Below are positions 47,186 to 60,843 of a DNA stretch of 64,000 nucleotides, one piece after another; position 1 is the stretch's first letter, and every line of letters starts with the position of its first letter. The translations under genes and the position numbers were made by a program. Source of the stretch: Tethya wilhelma (taxonomy: Eukaryota > Porifera > Demospongiae > Tethyida > Tethyidae); NCBI GenBank assembly GCA_964030475.1, contig CAXIPT010000012.1, positions 1,101,640-1,165,639 on the forward strand, read 5' to 3'. The notes under the pieces were generated by a model. That model saw only the letters and a program-made list of their open reading frames with translations. It did not search any database and was not told the DNA's origin.

Positions 47186-48908
47186 GTACATGCTCAATTT
47201 CTATTCCTTTTTGAATCCTGTTAATGACCTCTATACCCAACAGTGGGAGTGGATGGAACAGGAACTCATCTTAGCTGAGAAGAACAAGGAAAAGGCAAGT
47301 AAATAAGTAAACAATTCTACACTTTTTGTGCTCATAATAATATTATAATATTAATATTATAGTTGCAAGGGTTCTAAAAGAGCGTGCTCATTTTATATTT
47401 TAGGTGCATATTCTGTCTTCTAATCTAATTTTTGATGTGCAAGTGTGTGTGATCTAGTGTGTTACTATGCACGTAGGTTCTGATCATTGCTCACATTCCT
47501 CCTGGTGATGGAGACAACCAACCAGAGTATGGAGAATTCTACCTCAACATCACTAAGAGATTTTCTAAGACAATTGTGGCTCACTTGTTTGCTCACACAC
47601 ACCAGGATCACTTTCAACTGGTAATCATAAATTTTTCATGTGTGTTTACATTGTACACTTACCTAAATTTAAGGTGACAGTGTATGTCAATAATGAATTT
47701 CAGTAAGCCCTAGCCATACCTTTCCTTTCACTCTTCTGATACATGCTTTGTAGTGAGTGCATCACAATAAATACTATTTCTAGTAGTCACCATGGTTTGT
47801 GCTTAGTTGTGCTATATAGTGCTCAAGATTAGGCTCACTAATAATTATTATTTGGTTGTTTCTATTCATCTGTAATGGTGTTTGTAGATAAAGGATGACA
47901 GTGGAGTTTATGGTGTTGCGCTGATAGCACCCTCTGTAACCCCACGACCTTTCATCAATCCATCCTTTAGAGTGTTCACAATGAATGCCAGTACATTCCA
48001 ACTAACCAACTACCACCAGTACCACTTGAATCTGACCAAAGCCAATGGTAAGCTGCTTGTAGTCATACAGAGGAGATACAAAATGTGCACATGCATGGTC
48101 CATGTCTTTCACTGACTCTGCACTATGTAGTATGGAAGCTAGTTGTGTAGCCTGTACAGTAGGTATCTTCTAATATTTTATGTGTGCTTGCATCACTAGG
48201 CTAAGGTAATGATTATCATTAAAACATACAGTGTTTGTCTCTCACAGAGTTGTACGCTAACAGTTCAACAAAAGTCCCTCCTGCGTTTGAACATATCTAC
48301 TCACCTCTGGGAGACTACAGTTTAAAGGACATGACACCTCAATCTTGGGAAGCACTCACTAAAGAGTAAGTATGTCACAATAGCTGTGGATAACCGGCCT
48401 TCTCTGCTTAGCAATATAAAGTGCATGGGAAGGGTCTGGTTTTCAAGGCCACCAGTAGGTGCATGTATGATAGTAATATAGTACTTACTGTTTCAAGTAA
48501 TTATGTAGCCCTACTCACTTGGACATGTTTAAATTTTGAGTCTTTCTTTTTTTTCGTACTCCCCAATGACTACAAAAATTTGCCAACTTCAAAAATGTAT
48601 GGTACACTCCAATTGGCACATTGTTTTTTATGGTCACCACAGAATAATACTACACTAGTTGATGGCTCATTCTTAGGTTACATCCACACATGTAAATATC
48701 TCCTAGTAAACATTTGGATATCTCTGCTCCCCATCATTGCAGGTTTGCCAACAACTCTGATCTGCTAAACCAGTTCAACTACAACATGCATGCAAGAAGT
48801 CGTGAGTCATATCGTGTTTGTGACAGCAGCTGTAAGACACAACTGCTTTGCTTCACAGCCAACATTGTGAGTTCAAACTATCACAAGTGTGTTCAGAATG
48901 AGACATGA
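47186..48908 (+). CDS. Acid sphingomyelinase-like phosphodiesterase, C-terminal half (5' part missing)
   Basis: Exons 47186-47294, 47477-47620, 47888-48047, 48248-48365 and 48743-48908 join in frame to a TGA. The text follows SMPDL3/ASM: QQWEWMEQELILAEKNKEK, VLIIAHIPPGDG (metal-site His), AHLFAHTHQDHF (the GHTH-type motif), APSVTPRPFINPSFRVF, YHLNLTKAN, SLKDMTPQSWEAL and a cysteine-rich end with CDSSCKTQLLC. The N-terminal half with the first metal motifs (D-x-H, GD) is not found upstream; 46659-47185 has no recognisable exon. The first intron uses a GC donor (AAG|GCAAGT at 47295), since the nearby GT breaks frame. Such enzymes act in lysosome or outside the cell on sphingomyelin or nucleotides. 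Confidence 0.75.
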
Positions 48909-49368
48909 AGTGGATAGCTGTTTTTAACTATTATTTTTGTGAGTTATATCAATTCTAGGTATAGCGGTATATGTTTCTTGTTACTGTACATGTTATTATA
49001 ATAAGCAGAAGAACTTGCATGTGCATGTGCACGTACTAGCTCTAACTGGGTTGTTACGTAAGAAACACACAAACTTTCTTGTAATTGTTACAACCTCTCC
49101 ATTCTCAGCGAACAAAATTTTCTCAGAAGTGAAAAAAAAAAAACTGCATGCAAACATACAAATGCATACATAATTCAGATATAGAGGTTGTGAGGAATTC
49201 AGGAATCTATGTACAATATCATACTACGATATAATAATATTATTAATTTTAACATTCATAATCATGACACTGTCCATGGAATATGAGTCACTAGAGAGTC
49301 TATAGCTATACACAGGCTATTTTCTAAGTTTGTTAATCCAAGGTGATAGATATTGATGCCTGTCACTC
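48909..49368. other. Convergent 3' spacer, nothing recognised
   Basis: Lies between the sphingomyelinase-like fragment and EF-hand copy 1. It holds a poly-A run near 49130 but no gene. Confidence 0.6.
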
Positions 49369-50370
49369 TCAAACCAATGCGAGGGGCCTTTCTTGTAAGG
49401 CTTTAATAAACTCTGTATAACATTGAAATAATAATGACTAATATGACAACACTATAATAACTAAACTATAGTATTGCTATAGAGTAAGCATGCAATAATT
49501 GGCAGAGAAGTAAGTGTGTAGTTTCCATACCAATATAACTGATCCTTCCATCATGATCAGTATCGGCAGCATCGACGATTTTTTTAGCCTCATCAGCATT
49601 GATTTCCACACCAAACATTTTAAAGCCTTGTTTGAGCTCTTCTGGAGTGATATAGCCATTCTTGTCAGTATCAATCTCACCAAACACCTTTGTGATAATA
49701 GTACAATTATTATAATTATTAAAATTAAAAGCATCAACTCCTCTCTATGCATATGTAACCTCTTTCTTGAATTCAGTCTGGAATGGGGCTATAGGTGTAT
49801 AATATTATAGCTATGATTTATTGGAAGTGGAGCTTGGATTGAATAGTCTAACTCTTATACACCTTAGTCCTATAGTGCATAAGTGCTTTGCACTTAGCCC
49901 AATATAGAATGAAATTTCAGTCCACAACACTGAGCCCATGCAGTTACCAGTGTGCACACCATAATTATCATAAAACCAATATATGTGTGAGCATTTGGAC
50001 GACCCATGAACATAATTATGTGTGCCCATGAACATAATTATGTGTGTGTGTGTGTGGTGTGGCACTGTGTGTTCGAGCATGCAAAAAAGTTAGCAGCTAA
50101 TGCTAGTTATTATTATTTTACAGCAAAGTTTACCCGTCTTCGTCGTTCAACCAAGTAGCTGCTGAACTCTTTAAATTCAATGGTGCCACTCGAATCTTTA
50201 TCGCATTCTTTGACAAATTCAGCAATCTCTGCAGCAGATGGATTTTGGCCGAGCTTTTGCAAGACTGTTTTCAACTCTTTACTGGAGATGTGGCCATCTT
50301 TATTCACATCAAATTCATCAAATGCTTTCTTGAAAGCCTCTCTCTCAGCTGGAGTGATTTCCTCAGCCAT
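49369..50370 (-). CDS. Calmodulin-like four EF-hand protein, copy 1 (3 exons)
   Basis: Exons 50370-50134, 49687-49531 and 49412-49369 give 145 residues, the size of calmodulin or troponin C. The start is ATG at 50370 (MAEEITPAEREAFKKAF). Four canonical calcium loops are visible: DVNKDGHISSKE, DKDSSGTIEFKE, DTDKNGYITPEE and DTDHDGRISYIE, each with Asp at position 1, Gly at 6 and Glu at 12. The C-terminus is FIKALQERPLALV. The protein should be a soluble calcium sensor. It differs from true calmodulin in the basic linker after EF2 (LVERRRR). A second copy with the same exon plan lies 2 kb upstream on the same strand. Confidence 0.88.
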
Positions 50371-51597
50371 AATAATCTCAATAATTATTGTGTGCACAGT
50401 TTTATATACCCTCGATTGAGTTCAGTACAGCTTCAATGATAAGAACTGACATGGCCAAGGTTTTTATAGTGGAGCTTGAGCAAGGAGTCTCAGTCTATAC
50501 ACACTCACGGGTATAATTATTATTTTATGTATATAAGGCCACGTGCATGCATAGCAACTTTAACCTCTACCCATTCAAAATTGATATTATACTGATGTCA
50601 CCGAATGCTCTGCTCTGCTATTATTCATTTATGGCATGCTTTCACTTCACCAGGAAATGAAGGAAATATGTGGGAAATTTACTATAGATCAGAAGATGGA
50701 TAACACAATGTTATAATAATTATGAGGGAAAGAAAATATAGATATCAAAGTGATACGCAAACAGTGCACTGAATATAATGATAGTTCTACCAAGACTATA
50801 CCAGGATGATGCATTTCTTCATTCTGCACTGAACTCTAGATCAGTATAATTATAATTATTAATTGCTGTTTCTGAATTCCTTTTAATAAAAATTATTTAT
50901 GAAAACATATAGGTTGTTTCAAATTTCACCGAACATAATTCTATTAGAAACTTCAAACTTTAACAAAAACAATAAGGGGTATAGACTAGACTGTGCCGGC
51001 GCAAGCACCTTCTCTGATATGACATAATATTTGCGCACGCATGTGATAATAATAAGGATGTGGTTTCTTGTTCGTCTGCTGTTAGAAGCACTTTTCAATC
51101 AAAATTGCTTGTTTGGGAGCAGCAGTTTGTCTGTTGTTTGGAATCGAGAAGTGTCCCTTGTTGGGAGGGTTTTTTTATATTGAGTAATGGGGATTTTGTC
51201 CGGGAGCACAGCTTAGAGAGGTTGTCCACTGTTGGGAGGGTCTGTTATTGGAGGTTCGACTGTACAACAGTTTGCAAACCCATTGCCACTTAGTAAATCA
51301 ATGAACAAGTAGTCACAAGCTTCACAAGTTTCATTTATATTTTACATATAGCTCAGTGGAAATAATGTCATTAGGTCCTTTGGAGTCGACATTGCATGCA
51401 ATGACACTTATAGCTAAATAAATCATTGAGGCAATTATTCCAACTATGTGAGTGCTCAGCATCACCATCGTGTATCAGTACTCTACGTATGGTGAATACA
51501 AAGCTAGCATGAGGCACTATTTCACACATTGTACATGTACTCCTATAGTGATTAAAAGTTAATCAAAGATATAATTCTCTGTGTGTGTGCATGTGCG

Positions 51598-51647
<50 letters not shown>

Positions 51648-52370
51648 TGGATGTGTGTGTGTGTGCGTAAGTCTGTATAGTATATACCCTTGATCATTAA
51701 AGCTACGTGTGGCCTGCCATGCAGCTACGTAGAACCAAATGTTGGAATGTGACTTTAATTAATTTTTTTACAGATACTAATTTTGTTGGACATAATTATT
51801 AATCAGAAATAAGGATAATGGCTGAGGTGGAAGTCAAGAGGCAAGTACCTTGGGGAGAAAACAAAACGAGATATACAAGCTATAGCAGCAATATTATTGG
51901 ACATCTGGATTAGAAATTATGGCCGCGTTTGTGATTCAAAGGTCAAATTGCATGACACTGATGATTAATCGTGATTATCCAATAATAAAAATTGTACACT
52001 CATTCCAACATTTGGAAAATTTAAAAATTTCCCTGTAAATTAACAAATATAATATATTTACCTATTATACGTGGAATATTAATGTATGCACTATACAATC
52101 ATGTTGTATTGTAGTTGACAGCCATGCACTAGCTGATTTATAGTTACTGCTGGTTGATAGCAGATCAGAATTGGTGGCAAAATTAATTATAGTTACAGTT
52201 ATCATAATTATAAAAAAAATTTTAGCACTTAAGAAAAGCAACTAATCATTGAACACCAGACTGAGTCACCGTAATAATTTTTATTACTAAGACTTTAGAG
52301 TCTCTTTTCTATAGTAGACAGTATTATTAAAGACTATTTTCTAAGTTTGAATCCAGCAGTGATCTCTCTC
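50371..52370. other. Spacer between EF-hand genes
   Basis: No complete gene. At 51815-51841 a possible nine-codon first exon (MAEVEVKRQ followed by GTACCTT) stands alone. 51490-51550 resembles 27075-27130, a dispersed repeat. Confidence 0.5.
51604..51664. repeat. (GT)n microsatellite
   Basis: GT tract with one TCTGGA interruption, between the two EF-hand genes. Others: CA at 59889-59922 and GT at 60846-60883, both in the PARP-like gene. Confidence 0.9.
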
Positions 52371-53290
52371 TCAAGCACCGATGGGCCTTTGTTGCATAGC
52401 TTTGATAAACTCTGTATGTATTATATATATATATATATATATCAATAATAATGTATTATGAACACAATTAAGGCTGACAGCTGCAATGGTGCATGTTGAT
52501 TGTCACAAATCATAATACACATCATCAACCATGCAATAGATATAATAGCTGTAGCCTTATATGCATAACTATTATTATTAAGCATTATCTTGCTCTGAAT
52601 CCACCTGCATGAATTTGTACACCATGCAAGGGTTATGCATAGGTCTTGCATATCTGATGATGTTATAATATTGTGGATCAACAGTTTACTGGTATGCAAT
52701 TATAAAATACTTATGCCACTAGCGGCTAGACATAAAATTAATTTTAAATGTCTACAACTAGCATGCATTGTATCGTTGCATGACATAATGATTCACTGCT
52801 ATTCATAATTACGTACCATCATAGCTGATCCTTCCATCATGATCAGTATCAGCAGCATCTACAATTTGCTTGGCGTCATCAAGGTTGATTTCTACTCCAA
52901 ACTTTAAAAAGCCTGATTTGAGCTCTTCAGGAGTGATATAGCCATTTCCGTCAGCATCAATCTCATTGAACACCTTTATCAGATAATTATAATAATTATA
53001 ATGATCATGGCTATAAATAAGTCTTTACAAAAATTTTATTTTAGTAAATTTACCGCTCGTCGTTGCGAAACCAAGTAGCGGCAGAACTCATTAAATTCAA
53101 TCGTGCCGTTCTTATCCTTGTCGCATTCTTTGACAAATTGTTCGATCTCTGCATCAGTTGGATTTTGACCGAGCTTATTCAAGACAGTTTTCAACTCTGA
53201 ACTAGTGATGTGGCCATCTTTGTTCACATCAAATTCGTCAAACGCTTTCTTGAAAGCCTCTCTCTCTGCTGGAGTGGTTTCCGCGGCCAT
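52371..53290 (-). CDS. Calmodulin-like four EF-hand protein, copy 2 (3 exons)
   Basis: Exons 53290-53054, 52973-52817 and 52411-52371 give 144 residues. The first two exons have exactly the same lengths (237 and 157 nt) and phases as copy 1. Loops: DVNKDGHITSSE, DKDKNGTIEFNE, DADGNGYITPEE, DTDHDGRISYDE, all able to bind calcium. The C-terminus is FIKAMQQRPIGA. The start was set at ATG 53290 (MAAETTPAEREAF), which aligns with copy 1 and has no better upstream choice. Tandem duplication is evident; divergence is clear in EF3 and the linker (SQRRA against ERRRR), suggesting an old duplication kept by selection. Confidence 0.88.
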
Positions 53291-53725
53291 GATCTGATTC
53301 TCACCGATGCTCACTGAATTCCACTGGCTACGCAACCGTTGAGTGATGAGAACTGACACACCCAAGGATTTATATATTCAATAGCATGTCTATGGCAAAG
53401 ATCGTCAATAAACTGTTTCCGGTGTCACGTCACAGGACCAGAGCTTTATTAAATTTCTATGCTGCTTCACTACAATGTCATGTTTTCCACAAAGGTCGAC
53501 AAACAGCCATGCACTGACTGCATGTGCTTTGCAACCATGACACTTAGCCACATGCACTGTCAGTGGAAAATCATTAATTTTGATAGAGCAATAATAAAAT
53601 GCAACCAAATTAACTGTTGTTGTATAATGATAATCAATGTATTGTTGCACTCAAACCCAAACAACAATAATAATTTTTTGAAAGCATCAAAACTTAGGAG
53701 TGTGTAATAATAATAAAAAATATCA
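53291..53725. other. Spacer between PARP-like gene end and EF-hand copy 2 start
   Basis: Both neighbours are on the minus strand. Small open frames here have no recognisable motif. No promoter element stands out. Confidence 0.5.
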
Positions 53726-56700
53726 CTATTTTTTGGAATACTTTCGAAATGCTCTAGTATGTGCAACAGCATGATCTATCTCCTTCTTGAAGGCTGGAGT
53801 TCTAGTGTCCATGCTGTTGTTCACAGCACTAGACGGACTGGTGTCATCATAAACAATGAAGAACCTTGTAACCACATGGTCCGTATGAGGGCACACCCAA
53901 ATGTCACCACTCTTTCGAAGGTCCTTTGAAGTGACAACTATTGTTAGAAGGACAAAAACAATATATTAATAGCAACCAAACTTGACAAAATTTAATGGCC
54001 ATATGTACGTGTAATAAGCCATGCCAACTTGTGGCAATAATTTATACTGTGACAATTCAAACATTGCATGCATGCACAAATAATGCCTACCTTCACAGAG
54101 AGCAAGACATCTCAACTGTAGTTTACCAGCCAAGCTTTCTCTGTGACCTGGGATTGGTGGCTGCATACATGCATGAAAACAAAAATAATCATTATAGGCA
54201 AGATCAATAAAGTAATACATAACAATTATCTTATTGGGGGAAAATATTTATTATCTAGCCTAAAATTAAAATCAGAAAAGGAATAATTACCCAAAATAAA
54301 TACAAATACTATAAACGTCAGTCTTAATGCAAGCAACAACATTTTCTTTGTTACAACACACTGGATTGTGTGGTGCCATTAAAATTTACTGCATGTACAT
54401 GTGTATATAGCAAGAAATACTGACGGCAGATCATACTATTATATTATATTATTAGATTAGATTATTAGATGGTTTGGTCTAGGGAATTAACAATGACGCT
54501 GTATAAAACAACCAGCTTACTTTAGGTTTTTGACTGCCTGAGTGATAAAAACCTCCTCCAGTGTATCCAAAAGAAACATTCGACACTGGACTAAGGTAGA
54601 TACCTTTCCCACAAGCTGCACCATGTAACTGCACAGAGAATAACAAACAACCATGGTTGAAGTTAGCAATAATTAATCCACTACTAATGAGAATATTCAA
54701 GTAAATGCCAAAAATCCATTGTCAACAGAATCAACAAAGACCATTCTGTTAGAAAGTTGATCTAGCTGCCTACACACAACATGTCATTTTACATGTGCAG
54801 TCATCGCTAGGTGACTAGGAGTTACATGACATGGTATTTGGCTGAGTAACCTGATACTTAGTTCCAGAAGCATTAATTAGACCTCTTCTCATAATGGAAT
54901 GCCAATTCTCAATGTTGGAGCCACTAGAGAGAAGAGAGTAAGATATATATTAGATCACATTACAGTTACACGTGCAGGCAGTTTCTTAACTCTTTCATAC
55001 AAGATAAACCAGTCTATTCAACAACTACACATGTACAAAAGTATCATCAACTTACTGAAAGGCAAAAATACTGCCATGCTTTGCCTTAGCATTCTGAAAG
55101 GCAGCTTCTTTGGAAGGGGGGCTACTGATTAGAAGAAACTGGTACTTAGTCTTCATTGATTTCAACAACTGCACATACAACACACCAGACAGAGAAGAGC
55201 ACACATGATTATACACATTGAACCACGGTGACTAGGACTGATGCCCTCTTACCCTGTCCTCAGGCAGGAGAACAATGTGGGCTCTACAAGTTGCAATGAT
55301 CCTGTGAGAAGTCATATAATTAGAGCACTAGTTCTTTTATGAAAACAAATTACTACTGACCATTGCATGAGGGGGAATGCTAGTTGGTGGAGGTCATCAA
55401 GATCTTGTTTGATGTTAGCTGAACGACCTCTCTACAGAAAGATAATACATTATAATTATCCATTGTAACACCTGAGTCAACACACACGGCTTTTACCATG
55501 CAAGAGTAAGCACTAATTTGAGGGCAGTGGCTATTCTGTGCTAAGGTTCATTAAGCATTACCAACAGATTTTCTCTGGAATCCACCACTCTACTCATCAC
55601 TTCCTTCACAAGTGAAAAATTCTTGTTCTAAAGTATCAGAAACAAAAGTCAGTAGCTTAAAATTCATTGTGTTTTCAAGAATGGTGTATATACCCTAACC
55701 ACACATGACAGTGTCATGATAGTGAGTCTTGTATTATGGGATATATACAACTACAACATTCCAAGCAGGTGTATTGTACATTGCATTTCATATGGGGGTG
55801 ATGACACAGAACATTGCAGAAAACTAATAGAAATTGAGTCAATTTGTACACCTGATGAGTTACATGTGGGGCACAACAGGAAAAGTATGACCTAGGACCT
55901 ACAATAAGTCTATCCAAGTTTGTAAAAATTAATACAAACCTCTTGGGACTGCTGACTGTACACATCATTAAACATTAAGACAATGGATAATAAAACAGAT
56001 GTCGTTGAGAGTGTGGGAGTTGTACAACTACAATCACACTCACTCACATAGTACACCCTGGCATACCTTAGGGTCCATTGCAAATGTAGTGGGATTTGAA
56101 GGGTCCACTATAGACGGGTAAGGATCTAATATCAGGTTGGCTCTAGAGCTGTTTGCAGCAGCATTAGCCATGGCAATCAGTAGATCAACCACCTGTTGAA
56201 AAAAAAGGCTATTTTTACTTCCATGACAACAGCTGCATGAATCAAAACTACAGCTAGGTATGAATGAACATGTACGAACAAGAATGACATGACATTGTAG
56301 TGTGCGTGCACAGCTGCAGTCCATCAATGAGTAGTCTGTGAGTAACTACATAACATAACATTCTTGAAATGATTTCCTTTACACTTGATAAGATAAGAGG
56401 AAGATTGCTTTAAATTGAAAGTTCTCAATGTCGACACATTTTTGTAAACATGATGGCTACAAACTACTCTACTCCTATGGCAATGTTCTGTGCAATGACC
56501 TCATGTATTACACAATTATACACGACCTGGTATAAAAATAACTGTATACCAGGCAAGTGAGGTACTGGACTCTGATCGATGTAAAGGACTTATATCATTA
56601 GAAAGGATGTATTGGCAATTACATTACTGATCTTCAAGACTTACATCAGCATCTGTTGCTATAGCCTCTGCAGCATCTGCCATGACACCAAGAGTTTGAA

Positions 56701-59700
56701 AAGCAAACACACACAATTCCCTTGTGCACACACATGGCTGGGTAAACACAATAGTCACCATTATCCATAAACAAACTGATCCACAGAATGTAAACAATGT
56801 TAAGTGCAATGTACACACCATGGCAGCAATAGTGTACCTTGATCAGACCAGTCTCAATGACATGTCTCTCATCACAAATCACACAGAACTCATTTAGAGA
56901 ACGAATTCTGTTCAGAGCATACTGCATACACTGTGAATGGATGAACAGAGATGTTCACATCACGCTGTACATGTAGACATGAAAAGGCCATTACTAGTCT
57001 CCTTTTATCTTTACCTGTGCCAAAAACCCATTGTCCAAGGAAGGAGTCTTCTTGTCGATCTGAATAGCAATGGGACGGACAAAATGCTTAAAACAACTTC
57101 CTACCATAAAGGTATAAGGATATCAGAGGGGCCACTATACTGGCAATGAGGGAGCAGCAAGGCTTGTTTCTGTACATACAACTGAACACACAACTACAGC
57201 TAGTGCACAATACTATAGGGTAACAATAGACATGTCATGTACGTAAACGTTAGTTTACTACAGCTAGACAATATTATAGATACTCCGTACCAAAGGGTCT
57301 TCATTCTCTGCTGGCACTGAAGCCTCCTCTAGCTGTGCTCCCAGTGATAACTGACGTGCTATAGTCTGGAGAAACCTACAAGACAACAATAATAAAAACA
57401 TAGGCCAAACAAGACCCAACAAACCTCAACTGGCCTTACCCTCCTTTGTGTTTCTTTGGTGGGCTACCAGTTGGCTCATTCTTAGGGTCAGAGCTCTGCT
57501 GAGCAAGAAGAGAGCATGCACTGTTGAGATCGTAGCCTGTGGAGCTCAGAGCCTCAAGAGACTGACTGTGAGAGAAGCCCATCTCGATCATCTGAGCTAG
57601 CATGTGATCCTTGGTCTGGTCACCTTCTGTAGACTGGCTGCCTGACTTAGAGGCTGGAGGGCTGCTCTTGCGTACTAAATGTGTGTGGCATGGGTAGACA
57701 TGTATTGGAGGATATTAACCCTTATAATAATTGGAGTGATAGGAATGTAAAGTACACATCTATGGATCTACTCACACTCTCTGCTAAATAAATGTTAGGT
57801 CTACTTACAAACCGTCTCTACATCAGAGTTGGAAAGAGTTTTCCACTGATTTGATATAAAGGTCTGCATGATTCTGAGGGAAACATGTACACACATCACA
57901 AACGGTCACACTTACAATGTTGCTGTCCTATAGCATATATTATGTGCAAACTATATGCCTTCAGTTTCATCTAATGCAATAATAAACTTCCACAACAGCA
58001 CAGTTCAGGCTCTTGTTGTACTGTGATTCCTTTCAGGAAGATACAAGTACATTACAGTGATACCCTTAGTGTACCAAGCTATTGTCAATTGAAAACCTAC
58101 TCCTAGCTGACCTACAGTTACTGTCATTGTGATTCAAAACCACCTTTAAGCACCCTGTAACAAACCTTACAAGCACAGATGCATATCATTCACATGTGTC
58201 TTAGGAAAAATTTTATGGTAATGATTGATAAACAAACAGGCTATGCTTCATGTAGACTACATCAATGCCTTACTTTTTGACTTGACTTCCAAGTCCCACC
58301 TTTCTTCTTTCTGATTTAGCATTCATAGGTGCTTGAAAGACATCAACTTGAGGCTCTGTCACAAGAGGATAGAGCACACACACAGTAACTGGAACATATT
58401 AACTACAACAATAATATAACTTCTTTGTCTCTATTGGGGAAAGGGGAGGCAATGCTATGTAAAGTAGCAAATAAATTGTTGTCATTCACAATATTAGCTG
58501 GTCAGTTTAAGTTTAGTGGTGAGGTTGGACCAGATATCAATACAAAATTCCAACATACCAATACAAACTTTGTGTATTCTTATTAGTAAATTAATTGTCT
58601 GTCTGTATGATTGTTCAATCAAGTAGTAGCTCTAGCCAGCCATGTTCCCAGGCCCTTCCTTACTGTGAGTGGAGGGTCAAGTGGAGGGACTTGGAACAAG
58701 GCTAAGCACTAGACGGAAAACATTGATGGCATTCCTAATCAGAATCATCTTGTAAATTTTTGTTCTACTCCAAGTGCCTAGCTCTGAACTCAGAACTATT
58801 GTAGACACGGGCTTTTTTGAAACAAAAAGGCAAAGGGAGGGGCCTAGGATCGAGACTACTCAATGCTGGGCTTGACCAAGACAGAGTACAAGGGCTTGAC
58901 CAAGTCTAATATAGTGCGCACATGGTTCCAACCTATCTATTAGAATAGCAACCTGAGATCATTGCATTCAACAGTACACAAGAGACCATTGCTACTCTAG
59001 AGTCTTTAGTCAGGTTGTCATGAATCTACGTTTGCATGCTACTAGATTGCTGAGGGCTAGGCACCTTTGGGAGGGTCAGACTTCAGGGCATGGCATAAGA
59101 GTATGGCTACTACTAGATATTAGATCCCATCATCCTGCACAAAAACTATCAATTAATGGGATCCTACTATAATAGATGCTTGGTAACATTGAGTAAAATT
59201 CCTCGCATACTCCCAACTGTGCCAACATTCAGACTTCATAATACATGTAAGTCATAAAAACAACAGATTAAACATTAGTAATTGCGAATAAAATTTCCTC
59301 ACCAGCTCCATCTAGATACTTGCTGACACTTCTAATATGCAACAATATAACCAGGGGCTCTTCGATCTTAACCCCCCATGCAGAAGCTGTATGGTTCTAT
59401 AGTGAATACACAATCATACATAGGAAGGGCAGCAATAAAGTTATTATAATATTACAGTTATCGAAAGTTAGTACTCACATCAAGAAAGTTGTTTAAATCA
59501 ATATTGTAGAATATATCCATTTCATTAATGCCAGCGTGGATTCTACAGGATATCAAAGAACTGTAATGACACATTCAGATATCACCTCTTTACCTATAGC
59601 GCTATTGTTGATTTCATTGACAGCACTAGTCGGTAAAGATCATCAATGGAACAATCAACTACTCAGCAATAGCAGGGAAGAGGGCCACACACTTGTTTGC

Positions 59701-59885
59701 CATTGCCTAGCAACCAAAGTTTTTATAGGCTAATTGCCAGTTAATGGCTCAGTAGAGGGACAATAGAGTAGCTAGGGGTCATAGGGGGGTAATGGCAAAC
59801 AAAATAGTTGCATGCCCTTATAATTGTGCAGCACTCGACCATGCATCGAGTGCTTCCCACTTAGGGTCAATCAACTATAGTACAA

Positions 59886-59925
<40 letters not shown>

Positions 59926-60840
59926 GCACTCTATTGAGTTTGCTCCATAAACTTGCTCAACATTCTTTACCTCATCCAGAAGGAGGTGATTTATTACATT
60001 GCTTTCACCCCAGTCATCATCACTGACCTAATTATAATTTAACAGTGGAACTTGAAACAATAATATTAGTTACATAAGTCCTTGGATAGCATACATTATA
60101 GTTATTAAGCCTTGCCGCATGCATAGCACATACAGAGGATTATTGTAGTCGTTTTGTCTGTGTGTCTGTCTGTTACTAAAATTTCTGAAAAATGGCAGCT
60201 CCAGAGTTAAACTGGAAGGTACTCACATTCATGAATCAATATTACCTTGAAATTTGACATGTAGAATCTTGAAAAATGCTGTAGTTTTTGAGATCTGAGA
60301 CTTTTGTGCTTCTCTGAGCACTTAACTTGCAAAACTGCGCCCATCAATCATACCCCTATCAGTAGAGCTTGGATCATGGATGGACTTGAGCTTGCCTGGC
60401 TTAGCTGCTTGCCGTTGGACAGGAAAATAACTCGCACAGGTTGAGATAATGCTTTGTGTAGAAGTAAGCATCATTGTAGCTTAGTAGTATGTTGTTTTGT
60501 ATGAGTGCCTACTCAGGCTAGTAGCTAGATCTAAGCATTCAGTGCAGATTATGCAGTACTATAAGCATCAGACTAGGTAACTGTTTGCCATTTTAAGCAG
60601 AGACTATAACTGGGATGACCACAGATCAACAATGGCCACAGGCTGGCACCTCGGCTTAGTTGAGTACACTGAGGCTTATACACCATAATAGGATTAGCCA
60701 CACCATTTGCAGTCCATTCAGTATTGCAAGCATATAGCCAGCATGTGACCTGTATCAATGCTCACCTCATATACACCTCCATCATAATAGTCATCGTCAT
60801 CATCATAGTCCACCTCACTGAACTCTGAGCTGGCCACTGA

Positions 60841-60843
<3 letters not shown>
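53726..60843 (-). CDS. PARP6/PARP8-like mono-ADP-ribosyltransferase with a UBA-like insert (5' end not found)
   Basis: Exon blocks from 5': 60843-60766 (acidic, DYDDDDDYYDGG), 60027-59924, 59542-59479, about 59397-59303 (VSKYLDGAG), about 58355-58270, 57875-57806 (IMQTFISNQWKTLSN), about 57676-57440, about 57376-57290, 57095-57015, 56930-56838, about 56740-56643 (CTRELCVFAFQTLGVM), 56192-56068 (NLILDPYPSIVDPSNPTT), 55628-55563, 55438-55360, 55303-55253, 55169-55057, 54927-54851, 54628-54531 (HGAACGKGIYLSPVS), 54160-54092 and 53938-53726 (TSKDLRKSGDIWVCP). Order and motifs match PARP6/8. The catalytic-domain His (FAFHGSNIENWH) and Tyr (GKGIYLSP) are present. The 57.4-57.7 kb exon encodes HMLAQMIEMGFSHSQSLEAL followed by NSACSLLAQQ, a UBA-type pattern not known to me in vertebrate PARP6/8. 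The start exon is missing. The product should attach single ADP-ribose units to proteins. Confidence 0.85.
60104..60352 (-). repeat. Dispersed repeat family R1, inverted copy
   Basis: Reads in the opposite direction to 13575-13915 (TACTCACATTCATGAATCAA, TGAGATCTGAGACTTTTGTG). It lies in an intron of the PARP-like gene. Confidence 0.55.

Noticed and set aside
51815..51841. First exon of a gene (MAEVEVKRQ then GTACCTT)
   Set aside because: No continuing exon was found on the plus strand, and nine codons alone carry no weight.
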